NCBI GenBank assembly: GCA_030616695.1
Contig: JAUWWU010000080.1
Span: forward strand, 1-5,087
Direction of reading: 5' to 3'
From: Candidatus Omnitrophota bacterium
Lineage (GTDB): Bacteria; Omnitrophota; Gorgyraeia; JAHIPI01
Length of the DNA stretch: 5,087 nucleotides
The translations under genes and the position numbers were made by a program. Positions 1 to 5,087 of the stretch are shown here, in pieces. Each line of letters begins with the position of its first letter. Positions within the stretch are counted from its first letter, which is position 1. Below the pieces are notes generated by a model. The model was not told where the DNA came from. It did not search any database and was given only the letters and a program-made list of their open reading frames with translations.

Positions 1-96
1 TACCACGATGGTTTTATCCATCTTATCGCTTACCACGACTCCCTTTTTTGTCGAAGGAGTTTTTGTTGCGCTGGAGCTATTGCTGTTTGCCGGCAT
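1..96 (-). CDS. rpsQ: 30S ribosomal protein S17, N-terminal part (partial, 3' end outside window)
   Basis: S17 is a 16S rRNA-binding OB-fold protein that acts early in 30S assembly. The first 32 codons are present. They read MPANSNSSSATKTPSTKK, then GVVVSDKMDKTIVV (residues 19-32), which is the conserved S17 opening (E. coli GRVVSDKMEKSIVV). The core starts about 9 residues later than in E. coli, leaving a Ser/Thr/Ala/Asn-rich N-terminal extension without clear structure. The ATG lies inside rpmC (20-base overlap) and has AAGGA 8 bases upstream. The position directly after rpmC is the canonical one for rpsQ. The gene continues past the low-coordinate edge, so the OB-fold cannot be checked in full. 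Confidence 0.93.
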   Translation of the reverse strand, partial: MPANSNSSSATKTPSTKKGVVVSDKMDKTIVV

Positions 97-292
97 CGGT
101 CAATTCCTTTTTTCGTATAATGGTTTTACACCTCGCTATGTCTTTTCGCAATTCTTTAAACCTGTGAGGCTTTTCTACTCGCGACGTCTGCGCCTTGTAA
201 CGGAGGCTATAAAGCTCTTTTTCAAGCGCGACTATTTTTTGCTTTATATCGGGTATATCGAGCTGGGTTATTTCTTCTAATCGCCGCTTCAT
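77..292 (-). CDS. rpmC: 50S ribosomal protein L29
   Basis: L29 is a small two-helix protein at the tunnel exit beside L23, part of the platform contacted by trigger factor and SRP. The 71 residues are within the usual 60-75. The two predicted helices are visible: IPDIKQKIVALEKELYSLRYKAQTS (about 13-37), then VEKPHRFKELRKDIARCKTIIRKKEL (about 39-64). The pattern LR-x4-TS-x5-PHRFKELRKDIARCKT is characteristic of bacterial L29. The ATG overlaps the rplP stop by one base, with AGGAG 9 bases upstream. The final 20 bases overlap the proposed rpsQ start, and the last residues (TDAGKQQ) look unconstrained, as expected if this stretch also encodes the next gene's start. Confidence 0.97.
   Translation of the reverse strand: MKRRLEEITQLDIPDIKQKIVALEKELYSLRYKAQTSRVEKPHRFKELRKDIARCKTIIRKKELTDAGKQQ
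105..109 (-). promoter_or_regulatory. Ribosome-binding site of rpsQ, inside rpmC
   Basis: AAGGA (part of an AAAAAAGGA run) on the minus strand within rpmC, 8 bases before the ATG at 94-96. This spacing is near optimal and fixes the S17 start inside rpmC. No other ATG lies in that frame before the conserved S17 core. Confidence 0.75.
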
Positions 293-708
293 TATATTCG
301 TCTCCTGGAGACAAATTTAGTCCGGAAAGGCAGCTTATGCGCCGCCAGGCGCAGGGCGTCTCGGGCGAGTTCTTCGGGGATGCCCTCGAGCTCAAAGAGC
401 ATACGCCCTTTTTTTATTACCGCCACCCATTTTTCGGGCATACCTTTCCCTTTTCCCATCCGGGTCTCCGCCGGTTTCTTCGTAACCGGTTTATCCGGAA
501 ATACCCTTACCCAGGTCTTGCCGCCCCTTTTCGTTATCTTCATCAGCGCTACGCGCGCCGCTTCGATCTGCCGGTCTGTTAACCACGCGCTTTCCAGCGC
601 CTGTAGCCCGAATTCGCCGAAGGAGACACTTGACCCCTTATAGCTTGTCCCGGAGCGCCTGCCTCTTTGCTGTTTCCTGAATTTAACTCTTTTGGGCATT
701 AATGCCAT
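292..708 (-). CDS. rplP: 50S ribosomal protein L16
   Basis: L16 lies in the 50S near the A-site tRNA elbow and is a late assembly protein. The 138 residues match the family (E. coli 136). It shows [14 protein letters not shown] at the start, [27 protein letters not shown] (about 28-54), [24 protein letters not shown] (about 66-89), [34 protein letters not shown] (about 93-126), and the end KFVSRRRI. Arg83 in TRMGKGKG corresponds to Arg81 of E. coli, the residue hydroxylated by YcfD/RoxA. The substrate arginine is conserved, but whether an enzyme exists here is unknown. Two in-frame starts are possible (708 or 699). The upstream one adds MAL and has the better-placed ribosome-binding site. It overlaps rpsC by 26 bases, and its TAA shares one base with the rpmC ATG. 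Confidence 0.98.
   Translation of the reverse strand: MALMPKRVKFRKQQRGRRSGTSYKGSSVSFGEFGLQALESAWLTDRQIEAARVALMKITKRGGKTWVRVFPDKPVTKKPAETRMGKGKGMPEKWVAVIKKGRMLFELEGIPEELARDALRLAAHKLPFRTKFVSRRRI
302..306 (-). promoter_or_regulatory. Ribosome-binding site of rpmC, inside rplP
   Basis: AGGAG on the minus strand within the last rplP codons, 9 bases before the rpmC ATG. With the TAATG overlap it supports the L29 start. Confidence 0.65.
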
Positions 709-1447
709 TTTTGCGCCCCTTCTCCTGTTTGGATTCTTTGTTTATCTTTCCGAATAAGCCCGGCGGTCTGGATTCTTTTTTTTGTTTGTCTTTGGCAAGC
801 CTTTCTTCGCTGTACAGACTTGCTTTTTCGCCTTTACAGATCCATACCTTTACGCCGATCAGGCCGTAGGTGGTATGGGCTTCCGTGAATCCGTATTCTA
901 TATCGGCCCGCAATGTCTGCAGAGGTACTTTTCCGGCTTTATAGCTTTCCGAACGTGCGATCTCGGCCCCGCCTAAGCGGCCCCCGCACCTTACCTTGAT
1001 GCCCTGGGCTCCCTGGGTCATCGCAAGGGTTACGGCCTTTTTCATCGCCCGCCTGAAAGGTATCCTTTTTTCTAATTGAAACGCGATATTTTCGGCTACT
1101 AGCTGGGCCTCCCTTGCCGCATTCTTGATCTCTTTGATGTCAATAAACATTTGCCTGCCGGCCACGTCCTGCAGTTCGTCTCTTAGGCGGTCTATCTCAG
1201 CGCCTTTTCGGCCTATGATTATCCCCGGCCGCGCCGACCATATGTTTATACGGATTTTATCACTGGCGCGGTATATTTCGATTTTAGAGATTGCGGCTTG
1301 GGGCAGACTCTTTTTAATATATTGCCTTATCTTCCTGTCTTCCTCTATATAGTCGGCGAAATCTTTGTTTCTCTTCGCAAACCAGATGGAGTCCCATTTT
1401 CTTATATAGCCGAGCCTAAAAGCATGCGGATGAACTTTTTGCCCCAC
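683..1447 (-). CDS. rpsC: 30S ribosomal protein S3, GTG start, basic C-terminal tail
   Basis: S3 lies at the mRNA entry channel of the 30S and contributes to mRNA unwinding. The start codon is GTG: the canonical S3 N-terminus [13 protein letters not shown] begins exactly there, and a strong Shine-Dalgarno precedes it. A KH type 2 domain follows, with its GXXG loop as GRKG at residues 79-82 ([13 protein letters not shown]). The C-terminal domain carries [12 protein letters not shown] (128-139), whose basic residues match the E. coli helicase-site arginines and lysine. It then has [28 protein letters not shown] (156-183) and [19 protein letters not shown] (189-207). Beyond about residue 214 comes a Lys-rich tail of about 40 residues with few hydrophobics. 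The total is 254 residues, against 233 in E. coli and about 218 in B. subtilis. The last 26 bases overlap the start of rplP. Confidence 0.98.
   Translation of the reverse strand: MGQKVHPHAFRLGYIRKWDSIWFAKRNKDFADYIEEDRKIRQYIKKSLPQAAISKIEIYRASDKIRINIWSARPGIIIGRKGAEIDRLRDELQDVAGRQMFIDIKEIKNAAREAQLVAENIAFQLEKRIPFRRAMKKAVTLAMTQGAQGIKVRCGGRLGGAEIARSESYKAGKVPLQTLRADIEYGFTEAHTTYGLIGVKVWICKGEKASLYSEERLAKDKQKKESRPPGLFGKINKESKQEKGRKNGINAQKS
716..726 (-). promoter_or_regulatory. Ribosome-binding site of rplP, inside rpsC
   Basis: AGGAGAAGGGG on the minus strand within the final codons of rpsC. The AAGGGG part lies 7 bases before the ATG at 708. The in-frame ATG at 699 would be 16 bases away, so the upstream ATG is preferred, giving the N-terminus MALMPKR. 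Confidence 0.65.
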
Positions 1448-1451
1448 TCCT

Positions 1452-1458
1452 CCTCCTT
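1452..1458 (-). promoter_or_regulatory. Strong ribosome-binding site of rpsC (decides a GTG start)
   Basis: The 11-base rplV-rpsC gap is nearly all Shine-Dalgarno: AAGGAGG followed by AGGA directly before the start, making a GGAGGAGGA run. AAGGAGG lies 4 bases from the GTG. The run makes the exact anti-SD register ambiguous. It supports the non-ATG start for S3. Confidence 0.8.
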
Positions 1459-1947
1459 TTATCGCTTTCTTTTATCCGTCGCGGTAATTTTCTTTTTTCC
1501 CGCTGCTGCGGGAGCCCGCTTCGTATGTGTTTTTGCGGCGCCCTCTTTCCTTTTAAATATTGAGCGCTTTTCGGCGGCGGGTTTTTTGCCTTTATCTTCC
1601 TTTTTAGGCAGTTCCCTCGCGTCCAGGTGGACCGTAAAGTGGCTTGTCCTTTTTCGTATCGGCGAAGCCCGCCCCATACTCGCTGCCCTGTAGCGTTTTA
1701 ACATAGGGCCGCTATCGGCGACAAGCCTTGATATATAAACGTCCGTTTCTTTAATAGCGGGGTCTTTTTGGCGCGCGTTGTCAAAAGCGGATTTTAGTAC
1801 CACATATATAAGGCGAGAGGCCCGTTTATTCACATTGTGGAGAAACGCATACGCTTCCGCAACCGTAAGGCCTTTCAGCCGCCGCGTGACCAACCGCGCC
1901 TTTTTCGGCGAAATCCTGTTGTATCTTGAAACAGCTCTTGCTATCAT
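1459..1947 (-). CDS. rplV: 50S ribosomal protein L22 with long basic C-terminal extension
   Basis: L22 binds 23S rRNA early in assembly, and its beta-hairpin lines the peptide tunnel near the L4 constriction. The core occupies residues 1-111: [15 protein letters not shown] (about 12-26), [19 protein letters not shown] (about 40-58), and the hairpin [27 protein letters not shown] (about 80-106). The hairpin has the same length as in E. coli L22, with no deletion of the macrolide-resistance type. Most L22 proteins stop near residue 110-120. This one adds about 51 residues (112-162) rich in Lys, Arg, Ala and Glu, without predicted secondary-structure hallmarks. Such tails occur in some bacterial lineages, and its function is unknown. 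The start overlaps the rpsS stop by one base, with only a weak GGGA upstream. The reading frame is open to a TAA 11 bases before rpsC. Confidence 0.98.
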   Translation of the reverse strand: MIARAVSRYNRISPKKARLVTRRLKGLTVAEAYAFLHNVNKRASRLIYVVLKSAFDNARQKDPAIKETDVYISRLVADSGPMLKRYRAASMGRASPIRKRTSHFTVHLDARELPKKEDKGKKPAAEKRSIFKRKEGAAKTHTKRAPAAAGKKKITATDKRKR

Positions 1948-2231
1948 TATGTCAGTTCCCGGGATACTTCGGTGCGGGACCCGTGCTTTCTGAATGTCCT
2001 GGTGTGCGCGAATTCACCGAGTTTATGCCCCACCATGTTTTCCGTTATGTACACGGATATGAATTTTTTTCCGTTATGTATCGAAAACGTAAGCCCTACG
2101 AAGTCAGGCGTTATGGTAGACCTTCTGGACCAGGTCTTTATGGGTTTTCTCGCGCCTGCCCGTATCATCTTTTCGACCTTTTCCCCAAGTTTTTTGTCTA
2201 CATAGGGGCCCTTTTTTGTAGATCGCGACAT
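1947..2231 (-). CDS. rpsS: 30S ribosomal protein S19
   Basis: S19 is a 30S head protein that pairs with S13 near the A and P site tRNAs and forms bridges to the 50S. The 94 residues fit the family (E. coli 92). Signatures are [15 protein letters not shown] at the N-terminus, [29 protein letters not shown] (about 29-57), and the C-terminal block [19 protein letters not shown] (about 66-84). The start shares one base with the rplB stop (TAATG) and is backed by GGAGG 5 bases upstream. The stop in turn shares one base with the rplV start. S19 therefore sits between two one-base overlaps, and its synthesis is probably tied to that of L2 and L22. Confidence 0.99.
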   Translation of the reverse strand: MSRSTKKGPYVDKKLGEKVEKMIRAGARKPIKTWSRRSTITPDFVGLTFSIHNGKKFISVYITENMVGHKLGEFAHTRTFRKHGSRTEVSRELT

Positions 2232-3055
2232 TACTTCCTCCGTTTTACGATAAGCCTATCGGATTGCTTTACTTTTCTTGTTTTTAAGCCTTTTGTCGGC
2301 TTGCCCCAAGGCGTAGAAGGATGCCGGCCGCCGGAGCTTTTGCCTTCCCCTCCGCCCATCGGGTGATCAACCGGATTTTTGGCGACTCCGCGCGAATAAG
2401 GCCTTATCCCGAGATAGCGTGATTTTCCGGCTTTACCCAGGCTTATTGCATCGTTTTCCACGTTGCCTATCTGCCCGATAGTGGCGTAACAATCCAACGG
2501 TATCAGCCTTATTTCTCCCGACGGCAGTCTCACGTGCGCATGCTCTCCTTCTTTTGCCATTATTATGCATGAATTACCGGCGCTTCTCGCTACTTGCCCG
2601 CCCTTGCCTTTTTTTATTTCCACATTGCATATGGGTATTCCGGGCGGTATATTCCTCAGTTCCATTGCGTTGCCTATTTTGATTTCCGCGTTAGGCGCGG
2701 CCATGATCTCCTCATTGACCATCAGGCCGAGAGGGCTTATCATATATTTCTTTTCTCCGTCGGCGTATTCGAGCAGGGCTATCCGCCCGGTGCGATTGGG
2801 GTCGTACTGTATCGACAATACCCTGGCGGGCACGTTACGCTTTTCTCTCGAGAAATCGACTAAGCGTAATTTCCTCTTATGACCTCCGCCGCGATGCCGT
2901 GAAGTTATCCTGCCCTGCGAGTTCCTTCCGCCTGTTTTTTTCAGCGGCGCAAGGAGGGCCTTCTCTACTTTTGCCCCTTTCGTAAGTTCGCGAAAGTCAG
3001 AACCCGCGATCCATCTCATCGACGGTGATGTCGGTTTGTGCGTTTTGATACCCAT
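2231..3055 (-). CDS. rplB: 50S ribosomal protein L2
   Basis: L2 is a large 23S rRNA-binding protein needed for subunit association and peptidyl-transferase activity. The 274 residues match the family (E. coli 273). In order: the N-terminal [11 protein letters not shown], the [21 protein letters not shown] signature (about 48-68), the OB-fold and SH3-like RNA-binding core (about 70-200), and the C-terminal catalytic-proximal region [40 protein letters not shown] (from about 222). His231 in DHP corresponds to the functionally important His of E. coli L2 and is kept. Two flanking positions differ from the common MNPVDHPHGGGEG: Lys226 replaces Met, and Met233 replaces the second His. The C-terminus LIVKRRK is typical. 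The gene begins 25 bases after rplW and shares one base with the rpsS start. Its 3' end holds the rpsS Shine-Dalgarno. Confidence 0.99.
   Translation of the reverse strand: MGIKTHKPTSPSMRWIAGSDFRELTKGAKVEKALLAPLKKTGGRNSQGRITSRHRGGGHKRKLRLVDFSREKRNVPARVLSIQYDPNRTGRIALLEYADGEKKYMISPLGLMVNEEIMAAPNAEIKIGNAMELRNIPPGIPICNVEIKKGKGGQVARSAGNSCIIMAKEGEHAHVRLPSGEIRLIPLDCYATIGQIGNVENDAISLGKAGKSRYLGIRPYSRGVAKNPVDHPMGGGEGKSSGGRHPSTPWGKPTKGLKTRKVKQSDRLIVKRRK
2237..2241 (-). promoter_or_regulatory. Ribosome-binding site of rpsS, inside rplB
   Basis: GGAGG on the minus strand, 5 bases before the rpsS ATG, within the last codons of rplB. It is one of the strongest Shine-Dalgarno sites in the window and, with the TAATG junction, supports the chosen S19 start. 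Confidence 0.8.
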
Positions 3056-3063
3056 TTTCCTTA

Positions 3064-3069
3064 CCTTTT
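3064..3069 (-). promoter_or_regulatory. Ribosome-binding site of rplB
   Basis: AAAAGG on the minus strand, 8 bases before the rplB ATG, within the 25-base rplW-rplB gap. A second purine run, AAGGA (3058-3062), is only 2 bases from the ATG and too close to work well. No hairpin or promoter-like element is evident in the gap. Confidence 0.55.
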
Positions 3070-3080
3070 ATAGTGAGTTC

Positions 3081-3359
3081 CTATCCGATATCGATTTTAT
3101 CCCCGGCCTTCAATTGGACAATTGCCTTCTTGCGGTCGGGGGTTTTTCCTTGTTTATACCGGACGCGTTTGAGCTTTCCTCTTGAGATATGCGTGTTTAC
3201 CGCGGTCACTGTTACGCTGTATATAGATTCAACGGCCTTTTTTATTTCGACCTTATTCGCTTTCCTGTCAACCCAGAATAGATACCTGTTTTCCGGAAGC
3301 ATCATAGTGCTTTTTTCGGTTTGAAGAAGTGATTTTACGATTTTATAAGGACTTTCCAT
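3081..3359 (-). CDS. rplW: 50S ribosomal protein L23
   Basis: L23 sits at the polypeptide tunnel exit, where it is the docking site for trigger factor and contacts SRP. The 92 residues are near the usual 95-100. The pattern is typical: KSLLQTEKSTMM at the N-terminus, NRYLFWVDRKANKVEIKKAVESIYSV (about 24-49), VTAVNTHISRGKLKR (about 51-65), a basic loop and KKAIVQLKAGDKIDI at the end. Glu15 in TEKS aligns with E. coli Glu18, the trigger-factor contact, so the chaperone site looks conserved. The gene begins 2 bases after the rplD stop. No good Shine-Dalgarno is visible (AAAGG is 12 bases away), pointing to coupling with rplD. It is followed by the largest gap in the window (25 bases) before rplB. 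Confidence 0.98.
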   Translation of the reverse strand: MESPYKIVKSLLQTEKSTMMLPENRYLFWVDRKANKVEIKKAVESIYSVTVTAVNTHISRGKLKRVRYKQGKTPDRKKAIVQLKAGDKIDIG

Positions 3360-3361
3360 CT

Positions 3362-3985
3362 CTATTCGGTGCCTTTGATCAGATTTTTTAAAGAGTCCTG
3401 CGATACAGCCAGCTTATTGTGCGTTAAGACGTCTAACGCATTGATGTTTTTGCGGTTTTTTACGTTGAAGCCAGGTATGTTTCTTGAGGCGAGCCTGACG
3501 CTGTCTTCCACTTTCTCCATTACCACCAGGCATTTTTTGCCTAACTTCATTGATTTTATTATAGATACCATGTCTTTCGTCTTCGGTTTTTCCAGGGACA
3601 TCTTATCAAAGACCACGAAATCCTTGGCCTGTATTTTAGATTTTACCGCCTCTAATAGCGCCAGGCGCTTTGCCTTTCGGGGGATTGAATACGCGTAGCT
3701 TCTAACTTTCGGCCCGAATGCGACTCCGCCGCCCCTCCATATCGGGTTTCTGATGCTTCCGAAACGCGCCCGCCCGGTCCCTTTCTGCCTCCACGGCTTT
3801 TTTCCGCCGCCTCTCACTTCTCTGCGATTTTTTGTTTTATGGGTCCCCCTGTGCAGGGATGCGCGGTAATTATCGACCGCGTAATACAGCACTCTCGTGT
3901 TCACCCTTTCCTTAATAAAGTTTTTATCGAGAGAGACGGAACCGACCTCTTTTCCTTTTGAATTGTGCACGGCTAATTTAGACAT
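3362..3985 (-). CDS. rplD: 50S ribosomal protein L4
   Basis: L4 lines the nascent-peptide tunnel, and in gamma-proteobacteria it also represses the S10 operon. The 207 residues fit the family (E. coli 201). The extended tunnel loop is clear: RGGGKKPWRQKGTGRAR at about residues 58-74, then GSIRNPIWRGGGVAFGP (76-92) and SYAYSIPRKAKRLAL (96-110). Lys63 of KPWRQKGTGRAR, the position linked to macrolide resistance in E. coli, is retained. The residue after GRAR is Phe75, where Gln or Ala is more usual. The C-terminal part keeps the globular-domain pattern, with NALDVLTHNKLAVSQDSL near the end. The ATG lies inside the 3' end of rplC (ATGTCTAA shared). The nearest purine tract (AAAAAGG) is 15 bases upstream, so initiation probably depends on coupling. 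Regulation by L4 cannot be inferred here. Confidence 0.99.
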   Translation of the reverse strand: MSKLAVHNSKGKEVGSVSLDKNFIKERVNTRVLYYAVDNYRASLHRGTHKTKNRREVRGGGKKPWRQKGTGRARFGSIRNPIWRGGGVAFGPKVRSYAYSIPRKAKRLALLEAVKSKIQAKDFVVFDKMSLEKPKTKDMVSIIKSMKLGKKCLVVMEKVEDSVRLASRNIPGFNVKNRKNINALDVLTHNKLAVSQDSLKNLIKGTE

Positions 3986-4625
3986 TTTTTGTTTTGGCTA
4001 CCTTTTTCTTTGCTGACTTTACGGCAAGGTACGAATTGTTGCATCCGGGGACAGTCCCTTTTACGACAATAAGGTTTCGATCTTTATCCACCTTTAATAT
4101 CGTAAGATGCTGGACAGTTACCTTTTCGGCCCCCATGTGGCCCGGCATAGTCTTTCCTTTGTGGACCCTTGAGGGGAATGAGCTAGCCCCTATGGACCCT
4201 ACACGCCTGTGGTGCATAGAGCCGTGGCCGCCTTTTCCGGCGGTCCAATTCCAGCGCTTCATCCCGCCCTGGAAGCCTTTACCTTTTGATATGCCGCTTA
4301 TATCCACAAAATCGCCTTCCTGGAATATATCAGCCTTTACTTCCTGGCCCTTTTTGTATCCTTCTGCGGAATCAACGCGCACCTCTTTGATGAACCTCTT
4401 GGGGGCCGAGTTGATTTTTTTAAAATTTCCCAAGTCAGGTTTATTTGTCCGTTTTTCTTTCCGGTCTTCAAACCCGAGCTTTATCGCCGAGCAACCGTGT
4501 TTTTCCGGCTCCTTGACTTCGAGAATAATGCAGGGCCCTGCCTCTATAAGCGTTACCGGCACAAGCACGCCCCGATCTGTATAAAGCTGCGTCATCCCGA
4601 TTTTTTTGCCCAGTATCCCCTTCAT
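3978..4625 (-). CDS. rplC: 50S ribosomal protein L3
   Basis: L3 is an early 50S assembly protein whose long loop reaches close to the peptidyl-transferase centre. The 215 residues match the family length (E. coli 209). The N-terminus is MKGILGKKIGMTQLY. The central signature GISKGKGFQGGMKRWNW lies at about residues 111-127, followed by the extended loop GHGSMHHRRVGSIGASSFPSRVHKGK (about 133-158), MPGHMGAEKVTVQ (160-172) and the C-terminal VVKGTVPG. At the site of E. coli Gln150, which PrmB methylates, this protein has Ser149 (GASSFP instead of GQNQTP), as in many bacteria. A short lysine-rich tail (about 203-215) ends the protein. It starts 4 bases after rpsJ. No strong Shine-Dalgarno is visible (GGAG lies 13 bases upstream), so coupling to rpsJ is likely. 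Its last 8 bases overlap rplD. Confidence 0.99.
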   Translation of the reverse strand: MKGILGKKIGMTQLYTDRGVLVPVTLIEAGPCIILEVKEPEKHGCSAIKLGFEDRKEKRTNKPDLGNFKKINSAPKRFIKEVRVDSAEGYKKGQEVKADIFQEGDFVDISGISKGKGFQGGMKRWNWTAGKGGHGSMHHRRVGSIGASSFPSRVHKGKTMPGHMGAEKVTVQHLTILKVDKDRNLIVVKGTVPGCNNSYLAVKSAKKKVAKTKNV

Positions 4626-4629
4626 CTCG

Positions 4630-4941
4630 TTATTTGATCTCCACGTGGACGCCTGCGGGTAGGTCTAATTTTCGCAATGCGTCAATCGTCTTTGAGGTCG
4701 GGTTTACGATATCAATAAGCCTTTTGTGCGTTTTTAAAAGAAATTGCTCCCTTGACTTTTTGTCCACATGGGGCGAGCGCAAAACGGTGAATATCTCGCG
4801 CTTTGTCGGCAAGGGTATCGGGCCCGATATATTCGCGCCTGTTTTTTTAACCGTTGCCACTATGTCTTCCGTGGACAGGTCAAGAAGCCTATGGTCGTAA
4901 GCCTGTAATTTTATCCGTATCTTTTGCGCTTGTTGTGCCAT
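4630..4941 (-). CDS. rpsJ: 30S ribosomal protein S10 (NusE)
   Basis: S10 is a 30S head protein. As NusE it also pairs with NusB in transcription antitermination and contacts NusG in transcription-translation coupling. The 103-residue product has the usual family length (E. coli 103). It shows [14 protein letters not shown] at about residues 8-21, the loop [20 protein letters not shown] at about 39-58, and KKSREQF then THKRLIDI after it, ending in PAGVHVEIK. The ATG is supported by AAGGA 5 bases upstream and by the family-typical short N-terminus before KIRIKL. It lies 9 bases after tuf and 4 bases before rplC. It is the first gene of the classical S10 operon. The tuf gap is too short for an E. 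coli-type L4-binding leader, so any autogenous control must act elsewhere or be absent. Confidence 0.99.
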   Translation of the reverse strand: MAQQAQKIRIKLQAYDHRLLDLSTEDIVATVKKTGANISGPIPLPTKREIFTVLRSPHVDKKSREQFLLKTHKRLIDIVNPTSKTIDALRKLDLPAGVHVEIK

Positions 4942-4946
4942 CTCTG

Positions 4947-4951
4947 TCCTT
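4947..4951 (-). promoter_or_regulatory. Ribosome-binding site of rpsJ
   Basis: AAGGA on the minus strand, 5 bases before the rpsJ ATG. Its first A is the last base of the tuf TAA stop. A ribosome terminating on tuf would sit on the S10 start site, so coupling is likely (inference). Confidence 0.75.
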
Positions 4952-5087
4952 TATGCCAACACTTCAGTAACTACCCCTGCGCCGACCGTGTGGCCGCCTT
5001 CCCTTATGGCGAACCTGAGTTCCTTTTCCATGGCGATAGGGGTGATAAGCTGGATTTCCAGGGTTACGTTATCCCCGGGCATTACCA
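4951..5087 (-). CDS. tuf: Elongation factor Tu, C-terminal end (partial, 5' part outside window)
   Basis: The last 44 codons and a TAA stop of EF-Tu, the GTPase that carries aminoacyl-tRNA to the ribosomal A site. Translating the minus strand gives a domain 3 end with VMPGDN near the window edge, then [16 protein letters not shown] and [13 protein letters not shown] at the terminus. These are the hallmark C-terminal motifs of bacterial EF-Tu. The usual GGRTVGAG reads GGHTVGAG here, a conservative change at a position that varies between lineages. The GTPase domain lies beyond the window, so its integrity cannot be judged. The stop is only 9 bases before the S10 start, and the S10 ribosome-binding site begins right at the stop. 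This places tuf as the immediate upstream cistron of the ribosomal genes, an arrangement common in bacteria (str operon fused to the S10 operon). Confidence 0.97.
   Translation of the reverse strand, partial: VMPGDNVTLEIQLITPIAMEKELRFAIREGGHTVGAGVVTEVLA

Noticed and set aside
8..280. A 90-codon plus-strand frame with a hydrophobic N-terminus
   Set aside because: It is antisense to rpmC and rpsQ, which are well supported. The apparent membrane-like composition comes from the complement of lysine-rich codons.
300..312. Perfect inverted repeat GTCTCC-T-GGAGAC near the rplP end
   Set aside because: The one-base centre cannot form a hairpin loop and there is no T-run after it. It falls on rplP codons and the rpmC Shine-Dalgarno, so I do not call it a terminator or operator.
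1298..1693. A 131-codon plus-strand frame opposite rpsC/rplV with hydrophobic stretches resembling membrane segments
   Set aside because: The hydrophobic Phe/Leu/Ala runs are the reverse complement of Lys-, Glu- and Ala-rich codons of S3 and the L22 tail. There is no independent support for a gene.
1926..2366. A 146-codon open frame on the plus strand across rpsS and the rplB end
   Set aside because: It is antisense to three conserved genes and crosses their junctions. It has no domain and no plausible ribosome-binding context, so it is a shadow frame.
3056..3080. The rplW-rplB gap as a possible promoter or terminator
   Set aside because: At 25 bases it holds only purine-rich ribosome-binding sequence. 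There is no hairpin and no credible -35/-10 pair.
3994..4584. A 196-codon open frame on the plus strand opposite rplC
   Set aside because: It lies antisense to a complete, highly conserved L3 gene. Its product is Phe/Pro/Ser-rich with no recognisable domain, as expected of the complement of a Lys/Gly-rich gene.

Overview
The window is a conserved bacterial ribosomal-protein block (the S10 operon), read entirely on the minus strand. In transcription order (high to low coordinates) it holds the 3' end of tuf (EF-Tu), then rpsJ (S10), rplC (L3), rplD (L4), rplW (L23), rplB (L2), rpsS (S19), rplV (L22), rpsC (S3), rplP (L16), rpmC (L29) and the first 32 codons of rpsQ (S17), which runs off the low-coordinate edge. 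All the complete genes appear intact, with no frameshift or internal stop. I see no RNA gene, mobile element, CRISPR array or long non-coding stretch. The largest gap is 25 bases, between rplW and rplB.

Layout: the block is very compact. Three junctions share one base between stop and start (TAATG: rplB/rpsS, rpsS/rplV, rplP/rpmC). Three pairs overlap by more: rplC/rplD by 8 bases, rpsC/rplP by 26 and rpmC/rpsQ by 20. The other gaps are 2 to 25 bases. Several Shine-Dalgarno sites therefore lie inside the preceding gene, and translational coupling is expected. No internal promoter or terminator stands out, and the 9-base tuf-rpsJ gap leaves no room for an E. coli-type S10 leader. This suggests that tuf and the ribosomal genes are co-transcribed.

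The genes encode core parts of both subunits. L2, L3, L4, L16, L22, L23 and L29 belong to the 50S: the peptidyl-transferase surroundings, the tunnel wall, and the tunnel exit where trigger factor and SRP dock. S3, S10, S17 and S19 belong to the 30S, and S10 also acts as NusE in antitermination. EF-Tu delivers aminoacyl-tRNA.

The organism is a bacterium: the proteins are bacterial-type and the order tuf-S10-L3-L4-L23-L2-S19-L22-S3-L16-L29-S17 is the bacterial one. Lysine-rich tails on L22 and S3, an N-terminal extension on S17 and the DHPMGGGEG form of L2 suggest an uncultured lineage. An Omnitrophota or PVC-like affiliation is only a weak guess from general impression. I found no new biological system. 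The points worth a second look are lineage-specific extensions, substitutions at known functional sites and the overlapping gene junctions.
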